From the NCBI RefSeq assembly GCF_013184805.1, contig NZ_JAATNG010000001.1, forward strand, positions 1,116,001 through 1,180,000: 64,000 nucleotides of DNA. The letters are read 5' to 3'. Shown piece by piece: positions 63,215 to 64,000 of this stretch (positions are counted from its first letter, which is position 1; each line of letters begins with the position of its first letter). The translations under genes were made by a program, and so were the position numbers. Source of the stretch: Pseudoruegeria sp. HB172150 (GTDB lineage Bacteria > Pseudomonadota > Alphaproteobacteria > Rhodobacterales > Rhodobacteraceae). The notes beneath the pieces were generated by a model. It made no database searches. It was not told where the DNA came from and worked only from the letters and a program-made list of their open reading frames with translations.

Positions 63215-64000
63215 ATGAGCGGGCAGGGGATCCGGTCCTGGCGGCTCGACGACGCCCGGCAGTCGCTGGTGCTGGCGGCGCGGGGTGACGCTCTGCCGGA
63301 GGTCGTGTACTGGGGGCCGCCTGTGGCGGATGAGGCGGCGGATCTGGCGGAAGCGGCCATTCAGGATGTGACCGGCGGCATGCTGGACGAGCATCCGCCG
63401 CTTTCGATCAGTCCGGAAGCTATTCGCAGCTTTCCCGGACAGTCGGGGCTGGTGCTGGCGGACGAGGCAGGCGCGCCGCTTGTACCGAAGCTGCTGTACG
63501 AAGCGGCGGAGGAGAGCGACGGGGCGCTGGTGCTACACTATACCGATGCGGCACTTGGCCTGCGTTATTCCGGCCGGTTCGCGATCGACGATGTGACGCA
63601 CGTGATTACCGTCAGCGCGCAGATTTCTTCGGACGCGCCAATCCGACTTCACTGGCTGGCAGCGCCGGTCATTCCCGCGCCGCAACTGTCGGACGGGATG
63701 ATCGACGTCTCGGGCAGGTGGTGCGGCGAGTTTCAGTTGAACCGTATGGGCTGGACGCCGGGTATCCACATGCGGGAAAGCCGGACGGGACGGACCGGGC
63801 ATGAACATTTCCCCGGTCTGCTGGTGTTGGGGCATGGCACGACGAACATGCATGGAGAGGCTTGGGGCTATCAATATGGCTGGTCGGGCGGTCATAGGAT
63901 GGTGGCCGAGGAGTTGCCGGACGGACGCCGCCAGGTTCAGTTCGGGCATGCCTCCGGCACCGAATTGGACGCAGCGACCACGTGTGAAACGGCACCGCTG
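63215..64000 (+). CDS. Alpha-galactosidase (GH36), N-terminal part, cut by the window end
   Basis: An open frame of 262 codons runs from the ATG at 63215 to the end of the window. The residues WRLDDARQSLVLAARG at the start and WCGEFQLNRMGWTPGIHMRE with RTGHEHFPGLLVLGHG near residues 165-210 match the N-terminal beta-sandwich domain of GH36 alpha-galactosidases. The catalytic barrel with its two aspartates lies beyond the window. The gene starts 4 bases after the second permease, so the operon takes up and hydrolyses alpha-galactosides such as melibiose or raffinose. No signal peptide is seen, implying cytoplasmic cleavage after transport. Confidence 0.88.
   Translation, partial: MSGQGIRSWRLDDARQSLVLAARGDALPEVVYWGPPVADEAADLAEAAIQDVTGGMLDEHPPLSISPEAIRSFPGQSGLVLADEAGAPLVPKLLYEAAEESDGALVLHYTDAALGLRYSGRFAIDDVTHVITVSAQISSDAPIRLHWLAAPVIPAPQLSDGMIDVSGRWCGEFQLNRMGWTPGIHMRESRTGRTGHEHFPGLLVLGHGTTNMHGEAWGYQYGWSGGHRMVAEELPDGRRQVQFGHASGTELDAATTCETAPL

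Overview
The window looks like chromosomal DNA of a GC-rich alphaproteobacterium, most likely Rhodobacteraceae (Roseobacter group). This is inferred from gene content, not from a phylogenetic marker search: monomeric NADP isocitrate dehydrogenase, a soxBDAG-folD operon, PutA without its DNA-binding domain beside a separate Lrp-type regulator, a VPLPA-type C-terminal sorting signal, and DUF1932, DUF4342 and cupin genes common in that group. Most genes are ordinary core or metabolic genes with clean ribosome binding sites. I see no insertion sequence, integrase, prophage or CRISPR array.

Left part (1-11200): the tail of an unknown gene with a strong terminator, a YdcF-like protein, Kdo transferase (waaA), the iron-storage pair bfd-bfr behind a perfect inverted-repeat operator, an unrecognised 264-residue protein, an exported PD40-repeat protein, monomeric isocitrate dehydrogenase, a Na+/H+ antiporter and a GabD-like aldehyde dehydrogenase. 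Next comes a small accessory patch (11000-13000) with two divergent toxin-antitoxin modules. One is a GNAT/DUF1778 (TacAT-like) pair bracketed by 26-base direct repeats. The other is a Phd/PemK-like pair whose toxin is broken by a one-base frameshift. Each has a promoter overlapping an evident operator.

Middle part (13000-34000): polA, a SET-domain protein, a phosphatase, a redoxin, a CHAP lipoprotein, rpe, nadK and glyA; then a membrane protein, a VPLPA-CTERM surface protein, a cupin resembling hydroxynitrile lyases and a glutamine-synthetase-like ligase. The soxBDAG-folD operon follows, a heterotetrameric N-methyl amino acid oxidase feeding methylene-tetrahydrofolate to FolD. Its delta subunit has lost the cysteines that bind zinc in known enzymes. 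A membrane di-iron desaturase/hydroxylase-like gene and a short-chain dehydrogenase diverge from it. Together with glyA and metF, the window is rich in one-carbon metabolism.

Right part (34000-64000): an MltB-like transglycosylase; an extradiol dioxygenase with a DUF1932 dehydrogenase and a gamma-glutamyltransferase; a large sensor kinase; a LysR regulator; a DegT-type aminotransferase; a thioesterase; divergent metF/metR; a zinc metallopeptidase; suhB; a GFA protein and a rhomboid protease behind putA, with divergent putR; tRNA-Leu(TAA); an aldehyde dehydrogenase; and an acyl-CoA dehydrogenase with an aminoglycoside-phosphotransferase-fold kinase. At the right edge is a sugar ABC transporter with an IclR regulator, leading into an alpha-galactosidase gene that runs off the window. 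This suggests uptake and cleavage of alpha-galactosides.
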